A DNA stretch of 64,000 nt from TH-plancto1 sp043777375 (GCA_043777375.1 JAYWHX010000132.1:47784-111783); one strand, 5' to 3'; numbered from the stretch's first letter, positions 1-9,481 are shown. The notes: generated by a model not told the origin, from the letters alone. Program-made: numbers and translations.

Positions 1-2
1 TG

Positions 3-722
3 ACGGTTTGGGAGCGGACATACCCAGCTGGATCGGCCGCCTTTGAGGTCGACGAGGACTGGGTCGGCGTCGTGACCTCGGGCGGGGTGTTGCAGTTCAT
101 CGATCGACACACCGGGCAGACGATCAGCGAAACGAGTATTGAAATCCCACCGGCGATGACGCAGGTTGTGACCGCTGTCACCGAGCGAACGATCTACGTG
201 TCGCTGTCACCCGATGTCACAGAGAAACGACTGGTCGATACCAAGCAGCCCCAGAATGGCTGGCGGCGACCGTTCGTCAACGGGCCGGTGCTGGCGTTTG
301 ACCGGCTCTCCGGAAAATTGCAGTGGACCCAGATGATCCAGAATCGAGTGCTGCCGCTCGATCAGGTCCGAGACATTCCGCTGCTATTGTGCGTGGATGT
401 CTGGGAGGGGTCCGAAGACCCATTGCCCGCTGAATCTGAACAGCCGAAGAAGGATCGGAATTTCTTCAAGCCACCTCCAGCAAGTTATCTTGGGGATCAC
501 TCACGCTATTGGTGCCTGGATGCGAGGACGGGAAATGTCGTGCTGGCCACATTGACGGGAAAAGGAACTCGACCCGGCCTCCACCACTACTCGGGATTAC
601 CGCAGTTTACGATCGAGCGAGATCTCGAACAGAAGTGGGTCGAGTTGCGAGTCGGTCGCCAGAGTCTCGGCTGTGTGAATTATCGCTTCAACTACTCTCC
701 GGTAGAGCCAGCGGCGAAGTAG
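3..722 (+). CDS. PQQ-like beta-propeller protein, C-terminal part (5' end outside window)
   Basis: The frame is open from the first complete codon at position 3 to the TAG at 720-722, so this is the C-terminal ~239 residues of a larger protein. Blade-like segments are visible, such as GPVLAFDRLSGKLQW, with the D-x-x-(S/T)-G-x-x-x-W pattern of PQQ-like and quinoprotein dehydrogenase-type propellers. A GTG at 72 could be called as a start, but the protein reads smoothly through it (WVGVVTSGG), so it is internal. No catalytic residues can be assigned. Such propellers in planctomycetes are usually exported, but the N-terminus is not visible here. The next gene starts 28 bases downstream on the same strand, so the two may be co-transcribed. 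Confidence 0.75.
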   Translation, partial: TVWERTYPAGSAAFEVDEDWVGVVTSGGVLQFIDRHTGQTISETSIEIPPAMTQVVTAVTERTIYVSLSPDVTEKRLVDTKQPQNGWRRPFVNGPVLAFDRLSGKLQWTQMIQNRVLPLDQVRDIPLLLCVDVWEGSEDPLPAESEQPKKDRNFFKPPPASYLGDHSRYWCLDARTGNVVLATLTGKGTRPGLHHYSGLPQFTIERDLEQKWVELRVGRQSLGCVNYRFNYSPVEPAAK

Positions 723-750
723 TGTGTGACTTGGTTGACCAGGAGTCGAG

Positions 751-1749
751 ATGACGAGTTTGCCGTTGTATCGCGTCGCCTTCGACGCAACCACGTTGCT
801 TCGCGAACACCCGCCTCGATTCAAGCATACTCATAAGTCTGCGTTATTCGAAATGGCATACCCCGACGAGCCCCCGTCATCGATTGAGATCGAGGTCACC
901 CGTTGGGCCGCACGCGTGGACAATCCGCTTGTGTTCCTAGACTCATCGCGAGTGGAGATTCAGCCGAACTACAACGACTACCGCCCCGTGGGTGATCCGG
1001 CGACAAGCTTAGAATGGCATGTGAACTTTGCCGATCCACAGCTGTTCGTGGCGTATGGTTCAGCGCTGTTTGCTCACGACGAAATGCAAGTGGCAGAGCA
1101 TCCAATTCTGGGGAGTGTTCGTGAGGCAATCCTAGCGCGAGGACTGGCAGCACTGACCCAAGAGGCGGGACAGCCCACGCCGGTGCTGGTCAGGAATGTT
1201 GAGAGGCGAATCGCGGTCGCGACGGACATCAACGCGGCCCAGGGGCGACCGCGCGGGCTGTATGGGAATCGCTTCGCCGAGGCTCCCCTCGACGTTGTAC
1301 GCCGAGCCACACAGCGGATCGACCCGCCCACCCTCAGCCAGATCATCGCCATTGCAGCTCCCTGCGGTGGACGCGGGGACTACACGCTGGGCCAGATCGA
1401 GCGGATCTTGATGACGGCCATCACCGCCTTCGCCTCCGCTCGCTCAGAGACATTTCGGTCTCGTGGAGAGAGCTGCGAGACAGTTATTCACACCGGCTTC
1501 TGGGGCTGTGGAGCGTTCGGTGGCAACCGAAAGCTGATGGTGGCCGTGCAGCGACTGGCCTCACGGGCCGCAGGGGTCGGGACTCTCGTATTCCATACCG
1601 CCGACGAAGCGGGAGCTGCCGAAACTCAAACCGCCCTCGATGTCGCCCAAGCAATTGCCCTCCGCTGCGGAGCGAGTTGTTCTCTCCGCACGTTGGCCGG
1701 ACATCTGGAGATGCTCGGGTATCGTTGGGGCGTGAGTGATGGGAATTGA
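751..1749 (+). CDS. Poly(ADP-ribose) glycohydrolase (PARG)-like macrodomain protein
   Basis: 332 residues, ATG preceded by GGAG. Two blocks resemble the PARG catalytic fold. Residues 108-120 (AHDEMQVAEHPIL) align without gaps to the PARG catalytic loop VQEEIRFLINPEL, keeping the second Glu (E111), which is the catalytic acid in known PARGs; Q and the first E are replaced by H and D. Residues 248-258 (TGFWGCGAFGG) match the conserved PARG end motif (W-G-C-G-A-F-G-G). The GGG loop is not obvious: YGS precedes the catalytic block. No signal peptide is seen, so it is probably cytoplasmic and removes ADP-ribose from protein or nucleic acid. The family call rests on motif memory, not a search, and activity is inferred. 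Confidence 0.65.
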   Translation: MTSLPLYRVAFDATTLLREHPPRFKHTHKSALFEMAYPDEPPSSIEIEVTRWAARVDNPLVFLDSSRVEIQPNYNDYRPVGDPATSLEWHVNFADPQLFVAYGSALFAHDEMQVAEHPILGSVREAILARGLAALTQEAGQPTPVLVRNVERRIAVATDINAAQGRPRGLYGNRFAEAPLDVVRRATQRIDPPTLSQIIAIAAPCGGRGDYTLGQIERILMTAITAFASARSETFRSRGESCETVIHTGFWGCGAFGGNRKLMVAVQRLASRAAGVGTLVFHTADEAGAAETQTALDVAQAIALRCGASCSLRTLAGHLEMLGYRWGVSDGN

Positions 1750-1783
1750 AGGATCGCAGCAGCTCGCTGCGTAAACGCCCCCC

Positions 1784-3307
1784 TTACGGCAGCCCCGTCT
1801 TCCCCATCAGATAGCGATCGCATTCGCGGGCGGCTTCGCGGCCTTCGTTGATGGCCCAGACGACGAGGCTTTGGCCTCGGCGGCAGTCACCGGCGGCGAA
1901 GACGCCGGGGATGTTGGTGGCGTATTTGCCGTAGTCGGCTTTGAAGTTCGAACGCGGGTCCTTCTCCAGGCCGAGCTGTTCGGAGATCACTTGCTCGGGT
2001 CCACGGAAGCCGAGGGCCAGGAAGCACAGCTGGGCGGGCCATTCCTTCTCGCTGTGTGGGACGACGGAGAACGGGGTCTTCTTTTCGGCGTCGGGCTTGG
2101 TCCAATCGAGTTGAACGGTCTTGATGGCGCGGAGGTTGCCGTCGGCGTCGCCGAGGAACTCGGTGGTCTGGATGGCGTATTCGCGCGGGTCGTCGGTGAG
2201 GGTCTTGTTGGCGTTCTGCGAGTAGTCGAAGACGGTCGCGGCTTCGGTGTGGCCGTAGTCGGCTTTGAAGACCTTCGGCCACTGCGGCCAGGGGTTGTTC
2301 AGGGCGCGTTCGTTCGGCGATTGCGGCACGACTTCGAAGTTCACCAGGCTCTGACAGCCGTGCCGAAGTGAAGTGCCGATGCAGTCGTTCCCGGTGTCTC
2401 CGCCACCGATGACGACGACATGCTTGTCCTTGGCTGACAGGTACTGCCCGTCCTTCAAGTGCGAATCGAGCAGACTCTTGGTGTTCGCGTACAGAAACTC
2501 CATCGCGAAGTGAATCCCCTTCAGCTGGCGACCGGGGGTCTTGGCGAAGAAGTCATTGGGCGAGGTGGAGCCGACGGCCAGCACCACGGCATCGAACTGG
2601 CTCATTAGCTCCTTCGAGTGGATGTCCTTACCAATCTCGACACCGGTCTTGAAGGTGATCCCTTCTTCGGCGAGCAGGTTGATTCGTCGCTCGACGATGT
2701 CCTTTTCCAGCTTCATGTTCGGGATGCCGTACATCAGCAGCCCGCCGATGCGGTCGGCCCGCTCGAAGACCGTGACCAGATGGCCAGCCTGATTCAGCTG
2801 GGCGGCGACGGCGAGACCGGCAGGTCCCGAGCCGACGACGGCGACCTTCTTGCCGGTGCGGGTATGCGGCTTGACCGGCTTGATCCAGCCCTCGGCGAAA
2901 CCGCGATCGACGATCGATTTCTCGATGGTCTTGATCGCGACCGGGGGTTCATGAATGCCCAGCGTGCAGCTGCCCTCGCACGGAGCGGGGCAGACGCGCC
3001 CGGTGAACTCGGGGAAGTTGTTCGTCTTGTGCAGACGGTCGAGCGCCTCTTTCCACTGGTCGTGGTAGACGAGGTCGTTCCACTCCGGAATGAGGTTGTG
3101 CAGCGGGCATCCAGCTGCCATGCCGCCCATGAGGTCGCCGGTGTGACAGAAGGGGATGCCGCAGTCCATGCAGCGGGCTCCCTGCTTTTTCAGGTCCGCA
3201 TTGGGGATCTTCTCGTTGAATTCATTCCAATCGAGAATCCGCAGCTCGGGAGCCCGCTCCGTCGCGGTCTGGCGGGGGAATTCTTTGAATCCGGTGGGTT
3301 TGCCCAT
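1784..3307 (-). CDS. gltD: Glutamate synthase small (beta) subunit
   Basis: 507 residues. It supplies NAD(P)H electrons to the large subunit for glutamate formation from glutamine and 2-oxoglutarate. The N-terminal Cys-rich region (CMDCGIPFC, then CPAPCEGSC) is the 4Fe-4S binding domain of the GltD/DPYD family. A Rossmann FAD motif follows (VAVVGSGPAGLAVAAQL), then a second nucleotide motif (VVVIGGGDTGNDC) and a C-terminal FAD segment (GVFAAGDCRRG). Length is normal to slightly long. It is on the same strand as gltB but about 1.4 kb downstream of it, with two accessory genes between, so co-transcription with gltB is uncertain. Confidence 0.95.
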   Translation of the reverse strand: MGKPTGFKEFPRQTATERAPELRILDWNEFNEKIPNADLKKQGARCMDCGIPFCHTGDLMGGMAAGCPLHNLIPEWNDLVYHDQWKEALDRLHKTNNFPEFTGRVCPAPCEGSCTLGIHEPPVAIKTIEKSIVDRGFAEGWIKPVKPHTRTGKKVAVVGSGPAGLAVAAQLNQAGHLVTVFERADRIGGLLMYGIPNMKLEKDIVERRINLLAEEGITFKTGVEIGKDIHSKELMSQFDAVVLAVGSTSPNDFFAKTPGRQLKGIHFAMEFLYANTKSLLDSHLKDGQYLSAKDKHVVVIGGGDTGNDCIGTSLRHGCQSLVNFEVVPQSPNERALNNPWPQWPKVFKADYGHTEAATVFDYSQNANKTLTDDPREYAIQTTEFLGDADGNLRAIKTVQLDWTKPDAEKKTPFSVVPHSEKEWPAQLCFLALGFRGPEQVISEQLGLEKDPRSNFKADYGKYATNIPGVFAAGDCRRGQSLVVWAINEGREAARECDRYLMGKTGLP

Positions 3308-3378
3308 GATCAGTCTTCAGTCGTCAGTGGTGAGTTGGTGATGTTTGAACGTTGTTGAGGCGAAGTGAGTCGTTCCGT

Positions 3379-4059
3379 TCAGGCAGGTCCATCTGCTCGT
3401 TGGAACCATTCCCGCACCGATATCGAAAAACCAGGAAGAACGTCGCCGCCGCTGAGTGAATCGTTGATCCCGGTAATGTGACAATCGAGAGGAGTCGACC
3501 AGACTTCTACGGTTTTCGTATTTGGGTAGACGATCCAAACTAATTCGACCCCAGCGTCGAAGTACTCTTGGCGCTTTCTCTCCATTTCCGCTCGAGTATT
3601 TGATCGACTGACGATTTCAACTGCCCAGTTGGGAGTCAGGCGACAGATCGGATCTCGAGGCACGGTTCGCGAACCGATTCGATCCCAACGATAAAACGAT
3701 ACATCGGGAATACGAACGAGTCCTTCTCCGAGTTTGGTCAACGCTCCATCAGCGACGACAAAACCAAACTTGTCATATTCCGGCCAGCGCTGAATGAATT
3801 GTAAAAGGACTGAGGCGAGAAATGTCTCGTAGAACCCCATCGCCTTCTCCACCAAGGTGCCATCGACGAGTTCGCAGTAGCGGCCCGAGGGCACCAGTAA
3901 TGAGTCTTCGTTGGCTCCTCCCACGGGCGAAGCCAATCGAACTCGCGCGGGACCGATTCCCCCCAGATCGTTCAGGAGGTCTTCCAGCGTGCGCAGCGAC
4001 ACAGCAGCTTCGTCTCGCGACAAAACCAGCGGTGGCGGGACTTCGAGAATGCTGCTCAT
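3379..4059 (-). CDS. Uma2-family (DUF820) endonuclease-like protein
   Basis: About 226 residues from ATG 4059. A longer in-frame start at 4146 would overlap the preceding broken gene, so the internal ATG (MSSILEV) is preferred. The core pattern of the Uma2/DUF820 PD-(D/E)XK fold is visible: YCELVDGTLVEKAMG near the N-terminus, RIPDVSFYRWDR in the middle, and WAVEIVSRSNTRAEMERKRQEYFDAGVELVWIVYP, which carries the E-x-S and the K/Y of the nuclease fold. These genes are mobile, multicopy and of unknown role in planctomycetes and cyanobacteria. It lies between gltB and gltD together with a GxxExxY gene, which looks like an accessory insertion. Confidence 0.85.
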   Translation of the reverse strand: MSSILEVPPPLVLSRDEAAVSLRTLEDLLNDLGGIGPARVRLASPVGGANEDSLLVPSGRYCELVDGTLVEKAMGFYETFLASVLLQFIQRWPEYDKFGFVVADGALTKLGEGLVRIPDVSFYRWDRIGSRTVPRDPICRLTPNWAVEIVSRSNTRAEMERKRQEYFDAGVELVWIVYPNTKTVEVWSTPLDCHITGINDSLSGGDVLPGFSISVREWFQRADGPA

Positions 4060-4093
4060 GGGAGGTCTCCGCGAGTCTGACTTGAGGACGAAA

Positions 4094-4468
4094 TCAGCGG
4101 ACGATGCGTTCGTGTTCCAGTTTGGGGGAGTGGCCGAAGTTGGCAAGTAACCCGACTTTGAGTCCAGTGGCTTTGAGGTAATTGTGGAGTTGTGCTCGGC
4201 AGGCGTCGGACAGAAAGCTTGCAGCTTTGAGTTCGACGATGATGATCCCGAAACAGATGAAATCTGGTTCGAAATGACCCTCTTATGGTTGGTCCTTGTA
4301 GTTGAGCTTAACTTCGGGCTTCGAAGTGGAAGGGATTCCTTGTTCTTTGAGCTCGATGATCAGGCAGTTGTGGTAAACCGATTCGAGGAACCCGCAGCCC
4401 ATCTGGCGATAGACCTCAAAGCAAGCTCCGAGAATCCGGTAAGTCTCCTCTTCGTAGATCAGGGACAT
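4094..4468 (-). pseudogene. GxxExxY family protein, interrupted by an in-frame TAA
   Basis: The first 61 codons (MSLIYEEETYRILGACFEVY, then GCGFLESVYHNCL) carry the G-x-x-E-x-x-Y motif. A TAA stop occurs at 4283-4285, directly after YKDQP. Reading on in the same frame gives EGHFEPDFICFGIIIVELKA, then AQLHNYLKATGLKVGLLANF and LEHERIV before a normal TGA at 4094-4096. Together this is ~124 residues, the usual family length, so a single nonsense codon splits an otherwise intact gene. The family is small, mobile and of unknown function. It may be dead or make only the N-terminal half. It lies 224 bases downstream of gltB. Confidence 0.85.
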
Positions 4469-4493
4469 GCTGTGCTCTCTGGTTGAAGGGATC

Positions 4494-4664
4494 AGGAATC
4501 AGAACCACGGAATACACGGATCACACGGAAGGGAAGAGGATGGAAGTTGTTTCTGGGGAGGACGCTCGTGAGTGCTCTGAAAGATGATTGATGTTAGAGA
4601 TCGCTGATCCTTCCGAACACTTTCCCCCCCTCATTCTTCCGTGTATTCCGTGGTTCTGATTCCT
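4494..4664. repeat. 27-bp perfect inverted repeat (CACGGAATACACGG type)
   Basis: Arms 4494-4520 and 4638-4664 are perfect reverse complements over 27 bases, separated by 117 bases. The core reads CCACGGAATACACGGA. Related CACG-rich inverted repeats occur at 45570-45680 and inside 56484-56808, so this is one member of a dispersed intergenic repeat class. It lies between the gltB 3' end and the broken GxxExxY gene. It could form a cruciform or RNA hairpin; no ORF is inside. Confidence 0.85.
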
Positions 4665-4691
4665 CACTGATTTCGAAGTGAATCGCGGGAC

Positions 4692-7600
4692 TCAACGCTT
4701 GGCGACGACCGGGGCTTGCTCACCAGCAGCGAGTGCGGCCGCTTCCGCTTGGAGTTCCTTCATGGCTCGCTTGTAGTCACGCGGCATGACCTTCACGAAC
4801 TTCTTCAGGCTGGCTTCCCAGTGGTTCAGCATCTTCGCAGCCACGGTCGAGCCGGTGAAGACCTGGTGCCGAGTGATCAATTCCCGCAATTCGACGACAT
4901 CGTCTTCTTCGGTGACCGGATCGAGGTCGACGAGTTCCGGATTGCAGTTGGCCTCGAACACTTTCCGATCCGGGGCGTAAACGTAAGCGACACCGCCGGA
5001 CATGCCCGCTGCGAAGTTACGTCCTGTTGGCCCGAGGATCGCCACACGACCACCGGTCATGTACTCCAACCCGTGATCGCCGCACCCTTCGACCACGGCC
5101 ACCGCTCCCGAGTTACGCACGCAGAAGCGCTCGGCAGCGCGGCCCCGGAAATAGGCTTCACCGCTGGTCGCACCATAGAGGGCCACGTTGCCGATGAGGA
5201 TCTGGTCTTCGGGTTTGAAGGTGACATCGTCTGATGGGTAGACAATCAGCTTGCCGCCCGAGAGACCCTTGCCGCAGAAGTCGTTGGCATCGCCAATGAC
5301 TTCGATCGTTACACCCTTCACCGCCCAAGCGGCGACCGACTGGCCAGCTGAGCCGCGAGCGCGGATGCGGATGGTGTCTTCTGGCAGGGCTTGCGGTCCC
5401 CACTTCTTCGAGACTTCGTGGCTGAGTGTCGTTCCGAACGCGCGGTCGATGTTTTGGATGTTGACATCGAGGATGATCGGCTCCGCGCGGTCGATCGACT
5501 CGCGGCACTGTGGAATCAGCAGGGTCTGGTCGAGCGTCTCTTCCAGGCCATGCTTCTGGGCAACCTGCTTGTACGTCCCCACGTTCTCATGTGGCTTACG
5601 GGCCAGCGTGAGAATCGGCGATAGGTCGAGGTGCTTGGACTTCCAGTGGCTGACCGCAGGGTCGAGCTGCATGCAGTCGACTCGACCGACCATTTCGTCG
5701 ATGGTGCGAAAGCCGAGTTCGGCCATGATCTGCCGCGTATCCTCGGCCACCATGAACAGGTAATTGATGACATGTTCCGGCTGGCCGCTGAACTTGGCTC
5801 GCAGTTCGGGGTCCTGGGTCGCGATGCCGACCGGGCAGGTATTCAGATGGCACTTCCGCATCATGATGCACCCGAGGGTGATCAGCGGAGCGGTCGCGAA
5901 TCCGAACTCCTCGGCCCCCAGCATCGCGGCCATCACGACATCGCGACCGGTCTTCAGCTGTCCGTCGGTTTCGAGGCGCACGCGGCTGCGCAGGTCGTTC
6001 ATGACAAGGGTCTGGTGGGTCTCGGCAATACCGAGTTCCCACGGCAGTCCCGCGTGCTTGATGCTGGTGAGCGGGCTGGCCCCGGTTCCGCCGGAGTCGC
6101 CCGAGATCAGGATCTTGTCGGCGTGACCCTTGGCAACACCAGCGGCGATCGTGCCGACACCGACCTCGGAGACCAGCTTCACGCTGACGTTGGCGCGCGG
6201 GTTGGTGTTCTTCAAGTCGAAGATCAGCTGGGAGAGATCTTCGATCGAGTAGATATCGTGGTGCGGTGGCGGGCTGATGAGGCCCACACCGGGAGTCGAC
6301 ATCCGGGTGGCGGCGATGGTCTTGTCGACCTTGTGGCCGGGCAGCTCGCCCCCTTCGCCGGGCTTGGCTCCCTGCGACACCTTGATCTGCAATTCGTCGG
6401 CGTTGGTCAAATACCACGAGGTGACCCCAAACCGTCCGCTGGCCACCTGCTTGATCGCCGACCGCTTCGAGTACAGATTCTTGTCCGAGTCTCCATTCAA
6501 GTTCCAGCGCCCGATCGTCTCTTGCAGTTGCTCGTGACGCGGCTCGTCGTACTGGAACGGACTGAAGCGCTCGGGGTCTTCGCCGCCTTCGCCGGTGTTG
6601 CTCTTGCCCTTGAGGACGTTCATCGCGATGGCGACGGTCTCGTGCGCCTCGGCAGAGATCGAGCCGTAGCTCATCGCTCCCGTGCAGAAGCGACGGACGA
6701 TGTTGCGGGCGGATTCGACCTCTTCCAGCGGGACAGCTGTCTGTGGCTTAAAGGTGAGCAGGCCGCGCAGTGTCCCTTCCTTGTGAGCGTGGTCATTGAC
6801 CAGCTTGGCAAAGCGGGTGTAGGCGGTTTTGTCACCGGTCCGAGCTGCGTTTTGCAGCTCGGCGATGGTGAAGGGATTCCAGTGATGCTTCTCGCCACCG
6901 TAGCGCCAGTGAACGTTGCCGTAGTTCGGGAGGACCGGAAGGCGTTCCTGCTCGGTGCGGCTGGGGTAGCCGACTTCGTGACGGCGAATCGTTTCTTCGC
7001 CGATGATGTCGAAGCCGATCCCCTTGATCCGGCTGGCTGTGCCCCGGAAGCAGACGTTGACAACCTCGTCAGAGATCCCTAATGCTTCGAAGATCTGAGC
7101 GCCCTTGTAGCTGGCGAGGGTCGAGATCCCCATTTTGCCCATGACCTTGAGCATGCCCTTCTTGATCGCCTCACGGTAGATTTTGACGATCGACTTCTCG
7201 TCAAAGGTGCCCGTCAAGCTGCCATGGTCCTTGGCATCGCGAATCGCTTCGAAGGCGAGGTACGGGTTGATCGCATCCGCCCCGTATCCGGCCAGCAGGC
7301 AGAACTGATGCACATCGCGGGCTTCGGCAGTTTCGATGACCAGACCGATGCGAGTGCGCAGCTCGTTCCGCACGAGGTGGTGATGGACTGCTCCGCAGGC
7401 GAGCAGCGAAGGAATTCCAACTCGCTCGGGACAGGCCGCGCGGTCGCTCAGTACGACGAGACTGAACCCGTCGGCGATGGCTTGTTCAGCTTCGCGGCAG
7501 ATTCGATCGATCGCCAAACGCAGTCCCTGTGGTCCTTCCGACCGAGCCCACGTCATGTCGAGAGTACGGGTCTTCCAACCTCGATATCCGCTGAGGGCCT

Positions 7601-9368
7601 TGATCGCGGAGGTCTCTTCGTCCGTCAAAATCGGGTGCGGTACACGCAGACGGTGGGCGTTTTCCTCCTTCGTTTGCAGCAGATTCGCTTCGGGACCGAT
7701 GAAGCATTCCAACGACATGATGACTTCTTCGCGGATCGAGTCGATCGCGGGATTGGTCACCTGGGCGAACAGCTGCTTGAAGTAGTCGAACAGCAGCCGG
7801 GGCTGGTCGGACAGGCAGGCGAGAGCGGTATCATCGCCCATCGAATTGATGGGGTCCTTCTTGGAGTTCAGCATCGGGATGAGCATGAACTGCATGGTCT
7901 CGGTGCTGTAACCGAAGGCCTGCATGGCGTTCAACAGCTCCTCGCCCCGGATGTGCGGGGCCGATGAGCCAGCTGGCAATTCGCTCAGTTCGAGCTTCTG
8001 CCGGGCGACCCATTCGCCGTAAGGGCGACGCTGGCAGATATCCGCCTTTAGCTCCTCATCATCAATGATGCGGCCCTGCTGGAAGTCGACTAGGAACATC
8101 TTGCCGGGTTGCAGGCGGCCCTTGCTCTTCACGTTCTTCGGATCGATGACGAGGACACCGACTTCGCTGGCCATGATGACGCGGTCGTCATGGGTCACAT
8201 AGTAGCGGCTGGGGCGCAGCCCGTTGCGATCAAGCACTGCTCCAATACAGTTTCCATCGCTGAACGAGATCGAAGCCGGTCCGTCCCACGGCTCCTGCAA
8301 GGCGGAGTGGTATTCGTAGAACGACTTCTTGTAATCCGGCATGTCGTGATGTTCTTGCCATGCTTCGGGCACCATCATCATCACGGCTTCAGGCAATGAG
8401 CGGCCTGAGTGACAGAGCAGTTCCAGCGCGTTGTCAAAGTTGCCCGAGTCCGAGCAGTGGGGCTCGACAATCGGGAACAGCTTCTGGAGGTCGTCACCGA
8501 AGAGTGGAGCCTGCATGACTCCCTGGCGAGCATACATCCAGTTGGCGTTCCCCTTGACGGTGTTGATTTCTCCGTTGTGCGACATGAACCGTTGCGGATG
8601 AGCACGATCCCAGCTGGGGAACGTGTTCGTCGAGAAGCGGCTGTGAACCATCGCGAAATGGCTCTTGTAGTCGGGATCGGTGAGGTCGGTGAAGTACGGC
8701 AGCACCTGAGCTGGGGTGAGCATCCCCTTGTAGACGAGGATCTGGCTCGACAGGGTGCAAACGTAAAACGCCAGCGCTTCGGGATGACTCGATTCCCGAA
8801 TCGTGTGCGTGGCCAACTTGCGGATGACGAAGAGTTGGCGCTCGAAAGCAGCGTGGTCGAGCCCTTTGGCCGCTCCGACGAATAGCATCTCCATCGCGGG
8901 TTCGGCTGCGATGGCGGAGGGGCCAATGTCGGCACCCGTGGGGTTCGTCGGCAGTGGACGCCAGCCGATCAGGGTCTGGCCCTGCTGAGCAATGACGGCA
9001 TTGACCTTCGCCTTGAACTCCTCGTGATAGGCGGGGTTCTTCGGCAAAAACACCACACCAGCGCCGTACAAGCCCTTCGCGGGCAGGTTGGCTCCCAGAT
9101 CGCGGCGGGCGACCTTGCACAGGAACTCGTGCGGCAGGCCGGTCATGATCCCGGCTCCGTCACCGGTATTTTCTTCGCAGCCGCAGGCACCACGATGCGC
9201 CATGTGGACCAGGATGCGAGCCGCATCATCCACGATCTGGCGTGAGGCGAGTCCCTTGATATGCGCGACGAATCCGACGCCGCACGAATCGTGTTCGGTT
9301 TCGGCGGTGTAAAGACCGTGGGACTCCGGGAGACCGTTCGGAGTCAGTTGCACTTCGTGGCGTTGCAT
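4692..9368 (-). CDS. gltB: Glutamate synthase large (alpha) subunit
   Basis: About 1558 residues from ATG 9368 (MQRHEVQL); the frame is open further upstream but without a better start. DSCGVGFVAHIKG provides the N-terminal nucleophile Cys of the glutaminase domain, exposed after removal of a propeptide of ~28 residues. Next come the central domain, the FMN/2-oxoglutarate synthase domain (GEGGEDPERF, KPGEGGELPGHKV, LISGDSGGTGASPL), the 3Fe-4S cysteines (KCHLNTCPVG) and the C-terminal beta-helix domain (GGRVAILGPTGRNFAAGMSGG). It makes two glutamates from glutamine and 2-oxoglutarate with GltD. A LysR regulator lies immediately upstream on the same strand, and gltD lies downstream beyond two inserted accessory genes. 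Confidence 0.96.
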   Translation of the reverse strand: MQRHEVQLTPNGLPESHGLYTAETEHDSCGVGFVAHIKGLASRQIVDDAARILVHMAHRGACGCEENTGDGAGIMTGLPHEFLCKVARRDLGANLPAKGLYGAGVVFLPKNPAYHEEFKAKVNAVIAQQGQTLIGWRPLPTNPTGADIGPSAIAAEPAMEMLFVGAAKGLDHAAFERQLFVIRKLATHTIRESSHPEALAFYVCTLSSQILVYKGMLTPAQVLPYFTDLTDPDYKSHFAMVHSRFSTNTFPSWDRAHPQRFMSHNGEINTVKGNANWMYARQGVMQAPLFGDDLQKLFPIVEPHCSDSGNFDNALELLCHSGRSLPEAVMMMVPEAWQEHHDMPDYKKSFYEYHSALQEPWDGPASISFSDGNCIGAVLDRNGLRPSRYYVTHDDRVIMASEVGVLVIDPKNVKSKGRLQPGKMFLVDFQQGRIIDDEELKADICQRRPYGEWVARQKLELSELPAGSSAPHIRGEELLNAMQAFGYSTETMQFMLIPMLNSKKDPINSMGDDTALACLSDQPRLLFDYFKQLFAQVTNPAIDSIREEVIMSLECFIGPEANLLQTKEENAHRLRVPHPILTDEETSAIKALSGYRGWKTRTLDMTWARSEGPQGLRLAIDRICREAEQAIADGFSLVVLSDRAACPERVGIPSLLACGAVHHHLVRNELRTRIGLVIETAEARDVHQFCLLAGYGADAINPYLAFEAIRDAKDHGSLTGTFDEKSIVKIYREAIKKGMLKVMGKMGISTLASYKGAQIFEALGISDEVVNVCFRGTASRIKGIGFDIIGEETIRRHEVGYPSRTEQERLPVLPNYGNVHWRYGGEKHHWNPFTIAELQNAARTGDKTAYTRFAKLVNDHAHKEGTLRGLLTFKPQTAVPLEEVESARNIVRRFCTGAMSYGSISAEAHETVAIAMNVLKGKSNTGEGGEDPERFSPFQYDEPRHEQLQETIGRWNLNGDSDKNLYSKRSAIKQVASGRFGVTSWYLTNADELQIKVSQGAKPGEGGELPGHKVDKTIAATRMSTPGVGLISPPPHHDIYSIEDLSQLIFDLKNTNPRANVSVKLVSEVGVGTIAAGVAKGHADKILISGDSGGTGASPLTSIKHAGLPWELGIAETHQTLVMNDLRSRVRLETDGQLKTGRDVVMAAMLGAEEFGFATAPLITLGCIMMRKCHLNTCPVGIATQDPELRAKFSGQPEHVINYLFMVAEDTRQIMAELGFRTIDEMVGRVDCMQLDPAVSHWKSKHLDLSPILTLARKPHENVGTYKQVAQKHGLEETLDQTLLIPQCRESIDRAEPIILDVNIQNIDRAFGTTLSHEVSKKWGPQALPEDTIRIRARGSAGQSVAAWAVKGVTIEVIGDANDFCGKGLSGGKLIVYPSDDVTFKPEDQILIGNVALYGATSGEAYFRGRAAERFCVRNSGAVAVVEGCGDHGLEYMTGGRVAILGPTGRNFAAGMSGGVAYVYAPDRKVFEANCNPELVDLDPVTEEDDVVELRELITRHQVFTGSTVAAKMLNHWEASLKKFVKVMPRDYKRAMKELQAEAAALAAGEQAPVVAKR

Positions 9369-9466
9369 CGCGAATCTCGACTTCGATGAACTTGCCTGCG
9401 TGTGGGAGCGATAGATGTGAATCTCTCGCTGCCGACGGAGGCCAGACTGTGGTATGGACTGGGGAG

Positions 9467-9481
9467 CGGAGACGGTCTCCG
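9467..9481. promoter_or_regulatory. 15-base palindrome upstream of gltB
   Basis: A perfect 7-base dyad with one central base (CGGAGAC G GTCTCCG) lies about 100 bases upstream of the gltB ATG, in the 194-base gap between the LysR gene and gltB. It is a candidate operator. It does not match a strict LysR T-N11-A box. Function is inferred only from position and symmetry; no riboswitch was recognised in this leader. Confidence 0.3.

Noticed and set aside
5631..7082. 483-codon open frame opposite gltB
   Set aside because: Antisense shadow of a conserved enzyme gene; no motif.
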